Assembly (NCBI RefSeq): GCF_000250655.1
Contig: NC_016935.1
Coordinates: forward strand, 4,792,001-4,856,000
From: Paenibacillus mucilaginosus 3016
GTDB lineage: Bacteria; Bacillota; Bacilli; Paenibacillales; NBRC-103111
Reading direction: 5' to 3'
DNA length: 64,000 bases
Shown: positions 8,133 to 17,002 of the stretch, piece by piece
Position numbering within the stretch: the first letter of the stretch is position 1
How the letters are laid out: the number at the start of each line of letters is the position of its first letter
Program-made: the position numbers and the translations under genes
Notes under the pieces: model-generated
Seen by the model: the letters and a program-made list of their open reading frames with translations, nothing else
What the model was told of the DNA's origin: nothing
Database searches by the model: none

Positions 8133-9575
8133 ATGATGGTACAGAATGATGGACGCTGGATGAAGCGAACCGCCATATGCATGCTGTTGGCGGCTCTAAT
8201 GGGGGGTTACGCCGAGGGGGCTTCCGCAGCCGCAGTGCAGTATACGAATCCGCTGGTGGCGCAGCGGGCCGACCCGCAGATCTACAAGCACACGGACGGC
8301 TACTATTACTTCACGGCGACGGTGCCGGAGTACGACCGGATCGAGCTGCGGCGGGCCACAACCATCCAGGGGCTGGCGTCTGCTGCCCCGGTGGTCATCT
8401 GGCGCAAGCATGCCAGCGGCGAGATGGGTGCGCATATCTGGGCGCCGGAGATTCATTACGTCGGGGGCAAATGGTATGTCTATTTCACGGCCGGCAAGGC
8501 GGAAGACAAGTGGGCGATCCGGCAGTACGCTCTCGAGAGCTCCGATGCCAACCCGCTGACCGGAACCTGGACGGAAAAAGGCAAGGTCGTCATGAACTGG
8601 GACTCCTTCACGCTCGACGGCACGACCTTCGAGCATAACGGCAGCCGTTATTTCGTGTGGGCGCAGAAGGACCCCGCGATTGCCGGCAACTCGAATATCT
8701 ATATCGCCAAGATGAGCTCGCCAACCACCATCACGGGGACGCAGGTCCTGATCGCCAAACCGGATTATACGTGGGAAAAGCAGGGCGGCGTATGGGTCAA
8801 TGAAGGACCGGCCGTTATCAAGAAGAACGGGAAGATCTTCATCACTTACTCCGCGAGCGCCACCGATGCGAACTACTGCCTGGGCCTGCTCACCGCCTCC
8901 GACACCAGCAATCTCCTTGATCCGAAGTCATGGGTGAAGTCCGCCCAGCCGGTATTTACGAGCAGTGACGCCACCGGACAGTACGGGCCGGGTCACAACT
9001 CGTTCACGGTATCCGAGGACGGCAAGAGCGACATTCTCGTCTACCACGACCGCAGCTACAAGGACATCTCGGGGGACCCGCTGAACGACCCGAACCGCCG
9101 GACGCGGGTGCAGAAGCTCTACTGGAACACGGACGGCACGCCGAACTTCGGGATTCCGGTTCCCGACGGCCTCACCCCGGTCCGCTTCCTGTCGTATAAC
9201 TTCCCGTCGTACAGCATCCGGCATTGGGAATACCGGGCGAAGCTCGAGCCGAATGTGACGAAGCTGGCGGACTCGCAGTTCCGCGTTGTTACGGGTCTGG
9301 CCGGCAGCGGTACGGTGTCGCTCGAGTCGACAAACTTCCCGGGCTACTACCTGCGGAGCAGGAATGGGGAAGTCTGGGTGGAGAAGAACGACGGGACGGC
9401 GCTCTTCAAGCAGGAAGCCACCTTCTACCCGCGTGCGGGCCTGGCCGGCACCGGGCAGTCTTACGAATCGTATGCGGCACCCGGCCGGTATCTGCGCCAC
9501 TACAACTACCTGATGTACGTGCAGCCGGTGTCCACCGCGACGGACAAGGCGGACGCCACGTTCCAACAAGACTAG
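8133..9575 (+). CDS. Secreted GH43 arabinosidase/arabinanase with AbfB (CBM42-like) domain
   Basis: Extracellular five-bladed propeller glycosidase, likely acting on arabinan or arabinoxylan side chains. A signal peptide (AICMLLAALMGGYAEGASA) leads into the GH43 start pattern YTNPLVAQRADPQIYKH, whose D is the expected general base; later GAHIWAPEIHYVGGKWY and EGPAVIKK fit the family, the latter glutamate being the probable acid. The last ~130 residues, with FPGYYLRSRNGEVWVEKNDG and PGRYLRHYNYLMY, match the AbfB arabinofuranose-binding fold. AAGGAAG lies 5 nt before ATG 8133 and 8 nt before ATG 8136; either may be used. The neighbour is a pectate lyase, so the pair suits pectin breakdown. Confidence 0.9.
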   Translation: MMVQNDGRWMKRTAICMLLAALMGGYAEGASAAAVQYTNPLVAQRADPQIYKHTDGYYYFTATVPEYDRIELRRATTIQGLASAAPVVIWRKHASGEMGAHIWAPEIHYVGGKWYVYFTAGKAEDKWAIRQYALESSDANPLTGTWTEKGKVVMNWDSFTLDGTTFEHNGSRYFVWAQKDPAIAGNSNIYIAKMSSPTTITGTQVLIAKPDYTWEKQGGVWVNEGPAVIKKNGKIFITYSASATDANYCLGLLTASDTSNLLDPKSWVKSAQPVFTSSDATGQYGPGHNSFTVSEDGKSDILVYHDRSYKDISGDPLNDPNRRTRVQKLYWNTDGTPNFGIPVPDGLTPVRFLSYNFPSYSIRHWEYRAKLEPNVTKLADSQFRVVTGLAGSGTVSLESTNFPGYYLRSRNGEVWVEKNDGTALFKQEATFYPRAGLAGTGQSYESYAAPGRYLRHYNYLMYVQPVSTATDKADATFQQD

Positions 9576-9606
9576 CACGGGCACTCTCCCGTCCCCACAA
9601 TAGAGA

Positions 9607-9640
9607 GAGGGCTTCTATCCTGTAGAGGCCCTCCCTTCTC
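9607..9640 (+). terminator. Probable terminator of the GH43 gene
   Basis: GAGGGCTTCTA and TAGAGGCCCTC arms with a 5-nt loop, followed by a pyrimidine-rich tract. Confidence 0.55.
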
Positions 9641-9702
9641 CCTTTCCCACTAATGGTATCGCTGCAGCGATGGGCTGCTTCCATGCCATGCCGAAACACT
9701 CC

Positions 9703-10698
9703 TCAGCCGATCAGCGTCTGCGCAAAATCGGGGTCATCCAGAAAAGGCCTTCCGACGGCGACGGCATCCGCCAGACCGTCCGCGATAATCCGGTCCGCGA
9801 AAGGACGCGTATAAATTTTGCCGACGGCGATGACGGGCACATGAAGATGCTGCTTGATCGCGGCCGCATCCGGCACCTGGTAGCCCGGATGGACATCCGG
9901 CGGCTGGACGGGAAGCAGTCCTCCCGAGGATACGTCCACCCCGTCGAGCAGTCCCTCCGTCTCCAGCGGTTTCAGCATCAGCGCGACCTCCTGCGGAGTC
10001 AAGCCGCCTTCGGTGTAATCGGTCGAGGAGACCCGGACGATCAGCGGATACCCCCTGCCCGTTTCGGAACGGATGGCGGCCAGCGTGTCGCGCAGGAACC
10101 GTGACCTGCCTTCCCGCGATCCGCCGTAGGCATCGGTGCGGCGGTTGGAGAGCGGCGAGAGGAACTGGTGGATCAGGAAGCCGTGGGCCGCATGCACCTC
10201 AATCCCGTCGAAGCCTGCCGCGATGCTGCGTCTGGCGGCCAGCCGGTAATCCTCCAGAAGTGCTTCAATCTCGGCGGCCGTCAGCTCCGAGGGCACGCCG
10301 TACGTGTCGTCATAGGCCATGGCGCTCGGCGCCACGAGCTTCCTCGTTACCTCCGGCGCAGATTTCCTGCCTCCATGGGACAGCTGCACGAAGATCGGCG
10401 TATGCGCGGCATGCACTGCATCGGTAACCCGCTTCAGCGCTTCGGCATGCCGGTCCGTGAAGATGCCGATGTCGTTCGGCACCAGTCTGCCGTTATCGGA
10501 GACGGCCGTCGATTCCACGATCATCATGCCGAGCTCTCCGGCTCTCCTCGAATAATGCTGGGTGTGATGCTCCGTCGCATAACCTTCCGGCGAGCCTTGG
10601 TACTGCTGCATCGGGGCAAGGATCAGCCGGTTGCGAAGCTCGAGACTGCCGACTGTGATCGGGCTGTTCAGGGTGAGGGCGGTTTGCGCGGTTAACAT
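9703..10698 (-). CDS. NADH:flavin oxidoreductase, Old Yellow Enzyme family (YqjM-like)
   Basis: FMN enzyme that reduces activated C=C bonds using NAD(P)H; cytoplasmic. The (beta/alpha)8 barrel shows the FMN-binding start RNRLILAPMQQYQ, the substrate-anion pocket HAAHGFLIHQFLSP, the NRRTDAYGGS loop and the late GKIYTRPFAD/VAVGRPFLDDP segment. Length (331 residues) agrees with YqjM-type enzymes. ATG at 10698 is preferred since AAGGAG is 9 nt upstream; a GTG at 10707 lies within the ribosome-binding site. Transcribed alone; the substrate is not evident. Confidence 0.9.
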   Translation of the reverse strand: MLTAQTALTLNSPITVGSLELRNRLILAPMQQYQGSPEGYATEHHTQHYSRRAGELGMMIVESTAVSDNGRLVPNDIGIFTDRHAEALKRVTDAVHAAHTPIFVQLSHGGRKSAPEVTRKLVAPSAMAYDDTYGVPSELTAAEIEALLEDYRLAARRSIAAGFDGIEVHAAHGFLIHQFLSPLSNRRTDAYGGSREGRSRFLRDTLAAIRSETGRGYPLIVRVSSTDYTEGGLTPQEVALMLKPLETEGLLDGVDVSSGGLLPVQPPDVHPGYQVPDAAAIKQHLHVPVIAVGKIYTRPFADRIIADGLADAVAVGRPFLDDPDFAQTLIG

Positions 10699-11030
10699 AA
10701 GATTCACTCCTTGAATGGGGATTTGAATATCATTTTATCGGGTTGAAGGAATAGTTTACATGCGATAATCAAGAAAGAAGGTGCTGTAAAACTTAATAAT
10801 CACGGAAAATCAAGCCTATTAATTTTATTTTTTAAGGTGAAGCTATCCATCGAACGCGCGTACCCCAAGCGGGCATAAAAAAATACCGCATGGGCTGCGG
10901 TACTTTTTTTATTACATTCCCTCTTTCCCTCATTTCCTCTTTCCCTCATTCCCTCGCCAGCTTCCGTCAGCCCTCCCTCCGGCCCCATACTGCGACCCGG
11001 AGAAGGTGCAGGCTTCCTGGCCGCCGCTTG
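10699..11030. other. Intergenic region between the OYE and ABC exporter genes
   Basis: Contains an AT-rich upstream region for the OYE gene (10700-10850), a bidirectional terminator (10877-10910) and a pyrimidine-rich stretch made of CCCTC/TTTCC words (about 10917-10961) of unknown meaning. No supported ORF. Confidence 0.6.
10877..10910. terminator. Bidirectional intrinsic terminator
   Basis: TACCGCA and TGCGGTA arms flanked by seven A on the left and seven T on the right, so it works on both strands. On the minus strand it closes the ABC exporter gene. Confidence 0.8.
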
Positions 11031-12758
11031 TCAGCTGAACTGCAGGTCGTGCAGCTTCGCATACACCCCGCCGTTGTCCAGAAGCTCGCGGTGCGTCCCT
11101 TCTTCCGCAATGCCCTGTTCGGTGAGAACGAGAATGCGGTCCGCGCTGCGGATCGTCGACAGCCTGTGGGCGATGACGAAGGTGGTCCGGTGCTCGGCCA
11201 GCCGCTCCAGGCTCAGCTGCACCGCCCTTTCGCTCTCGTTATCCAGGGCGGAAGTGGCTTCATCCAGAATGAGAATGGAGGGATTCTTCAGGAACAGGCG
11301 GGCGATCGCGATCCGCTGTCTCTGGCCGCCCGAGAGCCTGATCCCCCGCTGGCCGACCTTCGTTTCGTACCCTTCCGGCATCACGGCGATGAAGTCATGC
11401 GCATTCGCGAGACGGGCGGCCTCCAGGACTTCTTCCTCGGAGGCTCCGGGCCTGCCGTAGAGAATGTTCTCGCGGATCGTGCCCGCGAACAGGTACACCT
11501 CCTGCTGCACCATCCCGATGGAGCTGCGCAGTGACTGCAGGGTGACGCTCCTGATGTCCGTGCCGTCGATCCGGATCTCTCCCTCTGCGGCTTCATAGAA
11601 GCGGGGAAGGAGATGGCACAGGGTCGTCTTGCCGGCGCCGGAAGGACCGACCAGCGCGATCGTCTCTCCCGGCTGCACCGTCAGATTCAGACCCCGGAAG
11701 ACGGGCTCGCTGTCCCCGTCATAGCGGAAACCGACGCCGCGGAATTCAACTCTGCCCTGGACACATTCCAGAGGCCGGGCGTTCGGGGCATCCCGGATGC
11801 CCGGCCCAACGGCCAGCAGCTCCAGGAAGCGTTCGAACCCCGCCGCGCCATTCTGCAGATTCTGCGTGAAGTTCACAAGCCGCTTCACCGGGTCCGTGAT
11901 GGTGCCGATGTACAGCAGGAATGTGAGGAGCTCGGTCAGGAGCAGCCGTTCATAGCTGATCAAGAGAGCCCCTGCGGCTACGACGGCCACGGTCAGCATC
12001 GTCATGAAGGAGGTCAGTCCGTTGTAGAACAGTGCTTCCGCCCGGTAGCTTCTCGCCCGACTCTCCAGGAACAACCGGTTCCCCGCTTCGAACTTGGCGC
12101 TCTCCATCTCCTCGGCGGTGAAAGCCTGAGCCACCCGGACGCCGGCCAGGCTGTCTTCCAGCTGCGCATTGATCTCCCCAATCCGCTCGCTGTTCTCTTT
12201 GAGGGCATCTTTGACCTTCAAGCTGTACCGGTAAGCGTAAGCGAACATGAACGGCAGGATGAGCAGGATCGTCAGCGCAAGCGTTCCGTTGATGCTCCAC
12301 AGAATGGCAACCGAGCCGAGGATCCGCACGAAGGAGATGACGGCGTCCTCCGGCCCATGGTGAGCCAGCTCCGAGATGTTGAATAAGTCATGAGTGGTAC
12401 GGGACATCAGCTGCCCCGTAGGTGTCCGGTCATGATAGGCAAAAGAGAGCCGCTGCACATGCCGGAACAGATCGCTGCGCATATTGGCCTCCATGCGGGC
12501 GCCCATCAGATGCCCGGCATAGTCCGTGTAATAATTCGCCGCGTACTCCACGGCCATCAGCAGCAGGAAGGCTCCCATCAGCTGGAACAGAAGATCCACC
12601 GCTATGCCTTCATCCCGGATTGCGCTGCTGGTCATTCTCCCGATCAGCACCGGGTAAGCCAGTGCACAGGCGGAAGCCAGCGCCGCGCAGGCCAGATCGG
12701 TGAACAGTACCTTTTTATAAGGCTTGTAGTAAGCCAGGAATGTCTTCAGTTTCGTCAA
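11031..12758 (-). CDS. ABC exporter, fused membrane and ATPase domains
   Basis: Half-transporter of 575 residues of the multidrug/lipid exporter type; works as a dimer in the membrane. Six transmembrane helices fill residues 1-310. The nucleotide-binding domain has Walker A GPSGAGKTT, Q-loop MVQQEVYLF, signature LSGGQRQRIAIAR, Walker B ILILDEATSALD and switch H in VIAHRLST. The start is TTG (12756-12758), supported by GGAGGG 8 nt upstream. A 45-codon ORF in another frame overlaps this start. No partner half is adjacent, so it is probably homodimeric. Substrate unknown. Confidence 0.92.
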   Translation of the reverse strand: MTKLKTFLAYYKPYKKVLFTDLACAALASACALAYPVLIGRMTSSAIRDEGIAVDLLFQLMGAFLLLMAVEYAANYYTDYAGHLMGARMEANMRSDLFRHVQRLSFAYHDRTPTGQLMSRTTHDLFNISELAHHGPEDAVISFVRILGSVAILWSINGTLALTILLILPFMFAYAYRYSLKVKDALKENSERIGEINAQLEDSLAGVRVAQAFTAEEMESAKFEAGNRLFLESRARSYRAEALFYNGLTSFMTMLTVAVVAAGALLISYERLLLTELLTFLLYIGTITDPVKRLVNFTQNLQNGAAGFERFLELLAVGPGIRDAPNARPLECVQGRVEFRGVGFRYDGDSEPVFRGLNLTVQPGETIALVGPSGAGKTTLCHLLPRFYEAAEGEIRIDGTDIRSVTLQSLRSSIGMVQQEVYLFAGTIRENILYGRPGASEEEVLEAARLANAHDFIAVMPEGYETKVGQRGIRLSGGQRQRIAIARLFLKNPSILILDEATSALDNESERAVQLSLERLAEHRTTFVIAHRLSTIRSADRILVLTEQGIAEEGTHRELLDNGGVYAKLHDLQFS

Positions 12759-12852
12759 ACGAATCCCTCCACAGGCGGTTCATGTCGGCGAGCCTGGCGT
12801 TCATGCCAAGGCAGGGGCTGTGGGTCATGGTCAGACGATTCTTCGTTCTCAT
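12715..12852 (-). CDS. Possible 45-residue leader peptide overlapping the ABC exporter start
   Basis: ATG at 12852 has GGGAGTGA about 7 nt upstream. The frame encodes 45 residues (begins MRTKNRLTMTHS, ends DIPGLLQAL) and stops at 12715, so the last 44 nt overlap the start of the exporter in a different frame. This arrangement would couple translation, and recalls BmrB, a short ORF that overlaps bmrC in Bacillus subtilis and mediates drug-responsive attenuation of an ABC exporter. No sequence match to BmrB is claimed, and it may be a chance frame. Confidence 0.35.
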   Translation of the reverse strand: MRTKNRLTMTHSPCLGMNARLADMNRLWRDSFDETEDIPGLLQAL

Positions 12853-12953
12853 TCGAATCACTCCCGTACGTTTTTTATCAGCGTAGCATCAGGCACGGCC
12901 GAAGGCCAAAGGAAAGGTTGGTTGAAACGATTTTTTATCATAAGGACTATGCC

Positions 12954-12980
12954 AAAAAGGAGGGATAAGTTCCCCCCTTT
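12954..12980 (-). terminator. Terminator overlapping the end of the MFS gene
   Basis: On the minus strand AAAGGGGGG pairs with CCCTCCTTT (one G-U) and five T follow. The stop codon of the MFS gene is at the foot of the hairpin. Confidence 0.6.
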
Positions 12981-14195
12981 ATTTGGCCGCAGGATGGCGG
13001 ACCGGCACAGCGTCGGCCGGAGCCGCTTTGAACAGAAGGCCTGTCAGCAGCAGTGCCGTAAGCAGGAATCCCGCAGTCATGCCTACGACCCCGCCCCATC
13101 CCAGTGAGGACCAGAAGGCGCCGGCGGTTGTTCCTCCGATGCTCGAACCGGCATAGTAGAAGAACAGATAAAGCGAAGAGGCTTGGGCCCTGTCACGGCG
13201 GGCCCTCCTTCCGACCCAGGCGCTTGCGATGGAATGGCTGCCGAAGAACCCGAAGGTCACGACAGGCAGTCCCGCCAGCTTCAGACCCAGGCGGGGCTCG
13301 AGCGTCAAGGCGGCTCCAACCAGCGTGATGATCAGCGAGAGCGCCAATACCTTGTGACTCCCGTACTTCCGGGCCAGCTTCGCCATCCATACCGAGCTGA
13401 ACATGCCGACCAGGAACACAAGGAAGATCCATCCTACAAGCGTCGGACTAAGAGAGTACGGCGGGGCGGCCAGGACATATCCCATATAATTGAACACGGC
13501 GGTGTTGCTTCCAAGGACCAGAAACCCGATCCCGTACAGGAGCAGCAGTCCGGGGTCCCGCAGATGACCCATCAGGGAAGAGAACAATCTGGCGGGCTCC
13601 GGCGGACGGGGGTGAAAATGCGCCGATTTCGGCAGACTCCGGATAAAGATCAGGCTCGCGATCAGGCTGATGAGACTGACGGTGCCGATCGCCACATGCC
13701 AGTTGAACAGCTCCGTGAGCAGGGAGGAGATCATACGGCCCCCCAGCCCCCAAGGGAATTGCCGCTGATATAGAGCCCCATGGCGATCCCCAGACTGCGC
13801 GGATCCATCTCCTCCCCCAGATAAGCCATCGCTATCGATGGCAGCCCGCCCAGGGCGAAGCCCAGAAGCATACGGTACACCAGCAGCGATTCGTAAGTCG
13901 GACTGAACGCCGTCAGCATGGATAAGACGGAAGCGGCCAGTACGGATGCGGTCATGACGGGCTTGCGGCCCCACACTTCTGACAAGGAACTGCAGAGGAG
14001 CATGCTGAATCCCAGGGTTACGGTCGTCAAGGAGAGGGACAGGCTCGCCATGGCAGGCGTGAGGTGGAATTCCCGGGTGAATTCCGGCATCAGCGGCTGC
14101 GTGCTGTACAGGATGGCGAACGTGTTGAAGCCGGCCGCGAAAAAGGCCAGATTGGTTTGGCGAAATGCGGGTGTGCCCTGCCGGATGGACCCCAT
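12979..14195 (-). pseudogene. MFS exporter (YybF/YnfM-like), frameshifted by one base
   Basis: Twelve-helix drug/metabolite exporter split into two frames. The first part (14195 down to about 13740) begins MGSIRQGTPAFRQTN and holds the loop GRKPVMTASVL; it ends in SGNSLGGWGAV then stop. The second part begins GRMISSLLTELFNWHVAIG and runs to 12979. Adding one base at the G-rich run near 13737-13748 restores a GG(x)GGR sequence and an ORF of about 405 residues. ATG 14195 has AGGAGG upstream. A divergent LysR gene suggests regulation like yybE-yybF of Bacillus. A miscounted G homopolymer in the assembly is as likely as a true mutation. Confidence 0.8.
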
Positions 14196-14283
14196 GATGG
14201 ATGAAACCTCCTCGATTCACTTCGGATGAATCTCATCCTACCATCGACAATTCATGATGTATAATTTATTATTGGTATGAATT

Positions 14284-14313
14284 TGATGCATAGAAGTAAT
14301 GTATTGTGCATCA
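14284..14313. promoter_or_regulatory. Inverted repeat, candidate LysR operator
   Basis: TGATGCA and TGCATCA, 16 nt apart, lie in the divergent promoter region between the MFS and LysR genes. A second loose repeat ATTCAT...ATGAAT lies just upstream (about 14250-14281). Position suits LysR autoregulation; no binding data. Confidence 0.4.
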
Positions 14314-14347
14314 TGAACAGGAATCCCGTTTCTGGAGGAGAATCATC

Positions 14348-15238
14348 ATGGAGTGGCAGCAGCTCGAATACTTTCAGACCCTCGCCCGGATGCAGCATGT
14401 GACGCGGGCGGCCGAGGCCTTGTCCCTCTCCCAGCCGGCCCTCAGCCGTTCGATCGCCCGCCTGGAGGAGGAGCTGGGCGTCCCGCTCTTTGACCGCCAG
14501 GGCCGCACGATTGTCCTGAACCGTTACGGACGGCTGTTCCTGAACCGGACCGACCGTATTCTGGCCGAATACAAGCTCGCCAAGCAGGAGCTCTCCGATC
14601 TCATCGATCCGGACTCCGGTGAAGTCGCGCTCGGCTTCCTGCATACGCTGAGCACCGGTATCATCCCCGATCTGATCGGCGGCTTCCGGGCCGGGTTCCC
14701 GGCCGTCCGCTTTCAGCTCATCCAGAATCACAGCTATTCCCTGCTCGAGCATCTGCATGCCGGTGAGCTGGATATTTGCCTGATTTCCCAGCCGTCGGAG
14801 ACCCGCTTTCCGATCCGCTGGACTCCGCTGTGGAGCGAGGAGATCCTCGTTGTGCTCCCGCTGGGGCATCCGCTGGCCGGAGCCGGGAGCATCCAACTGC
14901 AGGAGATCGCGGATGAACCGTTCATTTTCTTGAAGAAGGGGTATGCCCTGAGGGAATTGACCGACAGATTATTCGAGCAGGCGGGCATCCATCCGCGGAT
15001 TACGTTCGAGGGCGAAGAAAGCGCCACGGCAGCCGGACTCGTCGCCGCGGGGCTTGGCATTTCGCTGCTCCCCCGTGCAGGACTGGACCACAGCGGAGTG
15101 GCCTGCGTCCGGCTTGCCGGGCCGCCATGCGAACGGACGGTCGGCTTCGCCGAGCTGGAGGGGCGGTTTCTGCCGCCCGCGGCCGAGCGCTTCAAGGCGT
15201 ATGTACTGGGCTATTTTGGCAGACTGGGATCGCCCTGA
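14348..15238 (+). CDS. LysR-family transcriptional regulator (YybE-like)
   Basis: 296-residue regulator with the N-terminal winged helix (QQLEYFQTLARMQHVTRAAEALSLSQPALSRSIARLEEELG) and a C-terminal two-lobed effector domain (GEVALGFLHT, LVVLPLGHPLAG, GLVAAGLGISLLP). ATG at 14348 has GGAGGAG about 7 nt upstream; an upstream in-frame TTG is not needed. Divergent from the MFS exporter gene, which it probably controls. Confidence 0.92.
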   Translation: MEWQQLEYFQTLARMQHVTRAAEALSLSQPALSRSIARLEEELGVPLFDRQGRTIVLNRYGRLFLNRTDRILAEYKLAKQELSDLIDPDSGEVALGFLHTLSTGIIPDLIGGFRAGFPAVRFQLIQNHSYSLLEHLHAGELDICLISQPSETRFPIRWTPLWSEEILVVLPLGHPLAGAGSIQLQEIADEPFIFLKKGYALRELTDRLFEQAGIHPRITFEGEESATAAGLVAAGLGISLLPRAGLDHSGVACVRLAGPPCERTVGFAELEGRFLPPAAERFKAYVLGYFGRLGSP

Positions 15239-15339
15239 AGCGTACAACCTGTATTCGTGCCGCCGTTTGGGCGAAACTCCATACGGCGCAGCATATCCTT
15301 CTGTTGATACATACGGTGAGCTATAATTGTCTGAAATTC

Positions 15340-15364
15340 AAAAAAGCCGCCATACGGCGGCTTC
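15340..15364 (-). terminator. Intrinsic terminator of the FliK-like gene
   Basis: AAGCCGCC and GGCGGCTT arms with a 4-nt loop; on the minus strand TTTTTT follows. It lies 55 nt after the stop codon. Confidence 0.8.
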
Positions 15365-15418
15365 CTGTCAGCCTATTCTCATTTTCCTGCTGCGCGGCCT
15401 TCTTACAAACGGGTACGA

Positions 15419-16846
15419 TCAGGCAATAAAGTCGATCCAGCCATTGCCGGTGCGCGCCGGTCTCTCCTGCTTCTCCACCGGCGTTCCTTCGCCGCCGGTT
15501 TCCTCGCCTAAAGCTGCGATCCGGGAGGAAGCGGCTTTCTGGCTCTGTTTGGACTGCGGCTGCCTTCCCTGGTCCCTCTCCTGGAACATGCCGGATTGGA
15601 AGCCCTGAGCGTTCGCGCTCTGGGTCACTTCAAGCTTCTCGACCTGGATGCCCTGGCTCTGCAGGGAGTGGCGGAGCTGAGCCAGCTGACTCTCCAGCAT
15701 TTCTTTGCCCAAGGCGCTGTCCGCGGCGAATTGGGCGATCAGCTGGCCGTTCTGCATCATAAGCTTCACTTCCACATGGCCCAGGTGCTGCGGATACAGC
15801 GACAGCTTGGCTTCGGTCATTCCGCCGGCTCCGCTGTTCAGGAGGAAGGAAGTGGACACGAACTGCGTCATGTCCTCCGCGAAGGTCTCAGCCGGCACCT
15901 GCAGCACAGGCATCTTGCCTGCGTATTGTCCGGATTGGATCTGCTTCATGAGATCCGGAACGGTTACCGCGGGCTGGACGGGAGTCTGAGCCACGGCGGC
16001 TTCGCCGTCCAGCGGAACAAACAGCGGTTCATCCGCCAGCTCCGCGGTGTTTCCACCGGCCGTTGAGGCCGTCTGCGCCGCGTGAACCGCAGAGAGCTGG
16101 CCCAGCTTATGCAGCGCACTTACCGGCATGCTGCCTTCCTTGGGGGATGCCGGCTCGGAGATTACGGCTTCCCCGTTCAGCTTCTGCAGCAGCTGTGCGA
16201 TGTCCGCCCCAGGCTTGGACTCCGCTGCTCGGCCCGCTGCAGAGGCAAGCTGCTCCAATGCGGTCTTCAGCTTCGGATCCCCGGTCTGCCTCAGGGCCTC
16301 CTGCAGCTCCTGCAGCAGGCGGGCTGCTTCAGCCGCATCCACCGCTTGAAGAGCAGAAGCATCTGCAGCGGCGGCGGAGGTTCCTGCGTTGTCCGGAGCG
16401 GCCAGCGGAATGAAGAGCGCTTCCGCTGCCCCGCCTGCGGTTTCAGCAGGAGCCTCTGCCTCCTCGGCCGCCGCGAGAAGCGCAGCCAGCTGCCCCAGCA
16501 GGGCTTGTACGTCCGGATCGGCCAGCAGAGCCTGAACCTCTTCGGGATTCCCATCCTCCACGAATGTCTCGAGTGCCTCGATCCGGTCTTCAGCGGCTGC
16601 GGGCTTCGATGAGGTGTCAGTTGGCTTGAGCTTGGTCTCGCCAGCCTTCACCGCCCCACTGGAAGAAGCCTCCTGCTTTCGGCCCATTTCCTCTATTACG
16701 GTTTTGCCCGTCTCGCCGAGCTTTTGTTTGAAGGCGGTGGAAAACCCATCCCGCCCCCTGCCGGCCCGTTTCGCGGAGCGGTCCGACAAGGGCGAGCCTC
16801 CTTGAAATAAGTCTCTCATCGATGCGGCGGAAGCTCTGACTTCCAT
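15419..16846 (-). CDS. FliK-like flagellar hook-length control protein
   Basis: 475 residues. The first 330 are low-complexity, rich in Ala, Glu and Gln, as in FliK ruler regions. The C-terminal part (SLYPQHLGHVEVKLMMQNGQLIAQFAADSALGKEMLESQL, then LRHSLQSQGIQVEKLEV) is the Flg_hook domain that switches flagellar export specificity. ATG 16846 is preferred over an in-frame GTG at 16858 that sits inside the ribosome-binding site. No other flagellar gene is nearby, which is unusual because fliK normally lies in the fla/che operon; this may be a second copy or a relative with another role. Confidence 0.8.
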   Translation of the reverse strand: MEVRASAASMRDLFQGGSPLSDRSAKRAGRGRDGFSTAFKQKLGETGKTVIEEMGRKQEASSSGAVKAGETKLKPTDTSSKPAAAEDRIEALETFVEDGNPEEVQALLADPDVQALLGQLAALLAAAEEAEAPAETAGGAAEALFIPLAAPDNAGTSAAAADASALQAVDAAEAARLLQELQEALRQTGDPKLKTALEQLASAAGRAAESKPGADIAQLLQKLNGEAVISEPASPKEGSMPVSALHKLGQLSAVHAAQTASTAGGNTAELADEPLFVPLDGEAAVAQTPVQPAVTVPDLMKQIQSGQYAGKMPVLQVPAETFAEDMTQFVSTSFLLNSGAGGMTEAKLSLYPQHLGHVEVKLMMQNGQLIAQFAADSALGKEMLESQLAQLRHSLQSQGIQVEKLEVTQSANAQGFQSGMFQERDQGRQPQSKQSQKAASSRIAALGEETGGEGTPVEKQERPARTGNGWIDFIA

Positions 16847-17002
16847 GGGTTCCTTCACCTTCCTGATTATTTTTGAGTCTGCATATTCTTCTGTCTGCTT
16901 ACCACTGCTGCTTCTGAGCTCTAGTAATGTAACATCATCGTGGCAGGTCCATCAATCCCATATGTTTTCCTGCACTGACATTGTAAACGCCCTCTCTTCA
17001 CC

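Noticed and set aside
10917..10961. Pyrimidine-rich CCCTC/TTTCC stretch as a repeat element
   Set aside because: The words are irregular and no unit length is stable; it looks like low-complexity intergenic sequence.
16860..17000. Sigma-D promoter upstream of the FliK-like gene
   Set aside because: No convincing TAAA-N15-GCCGATAT match was found; only loose sigma-A-like hexamers are present.
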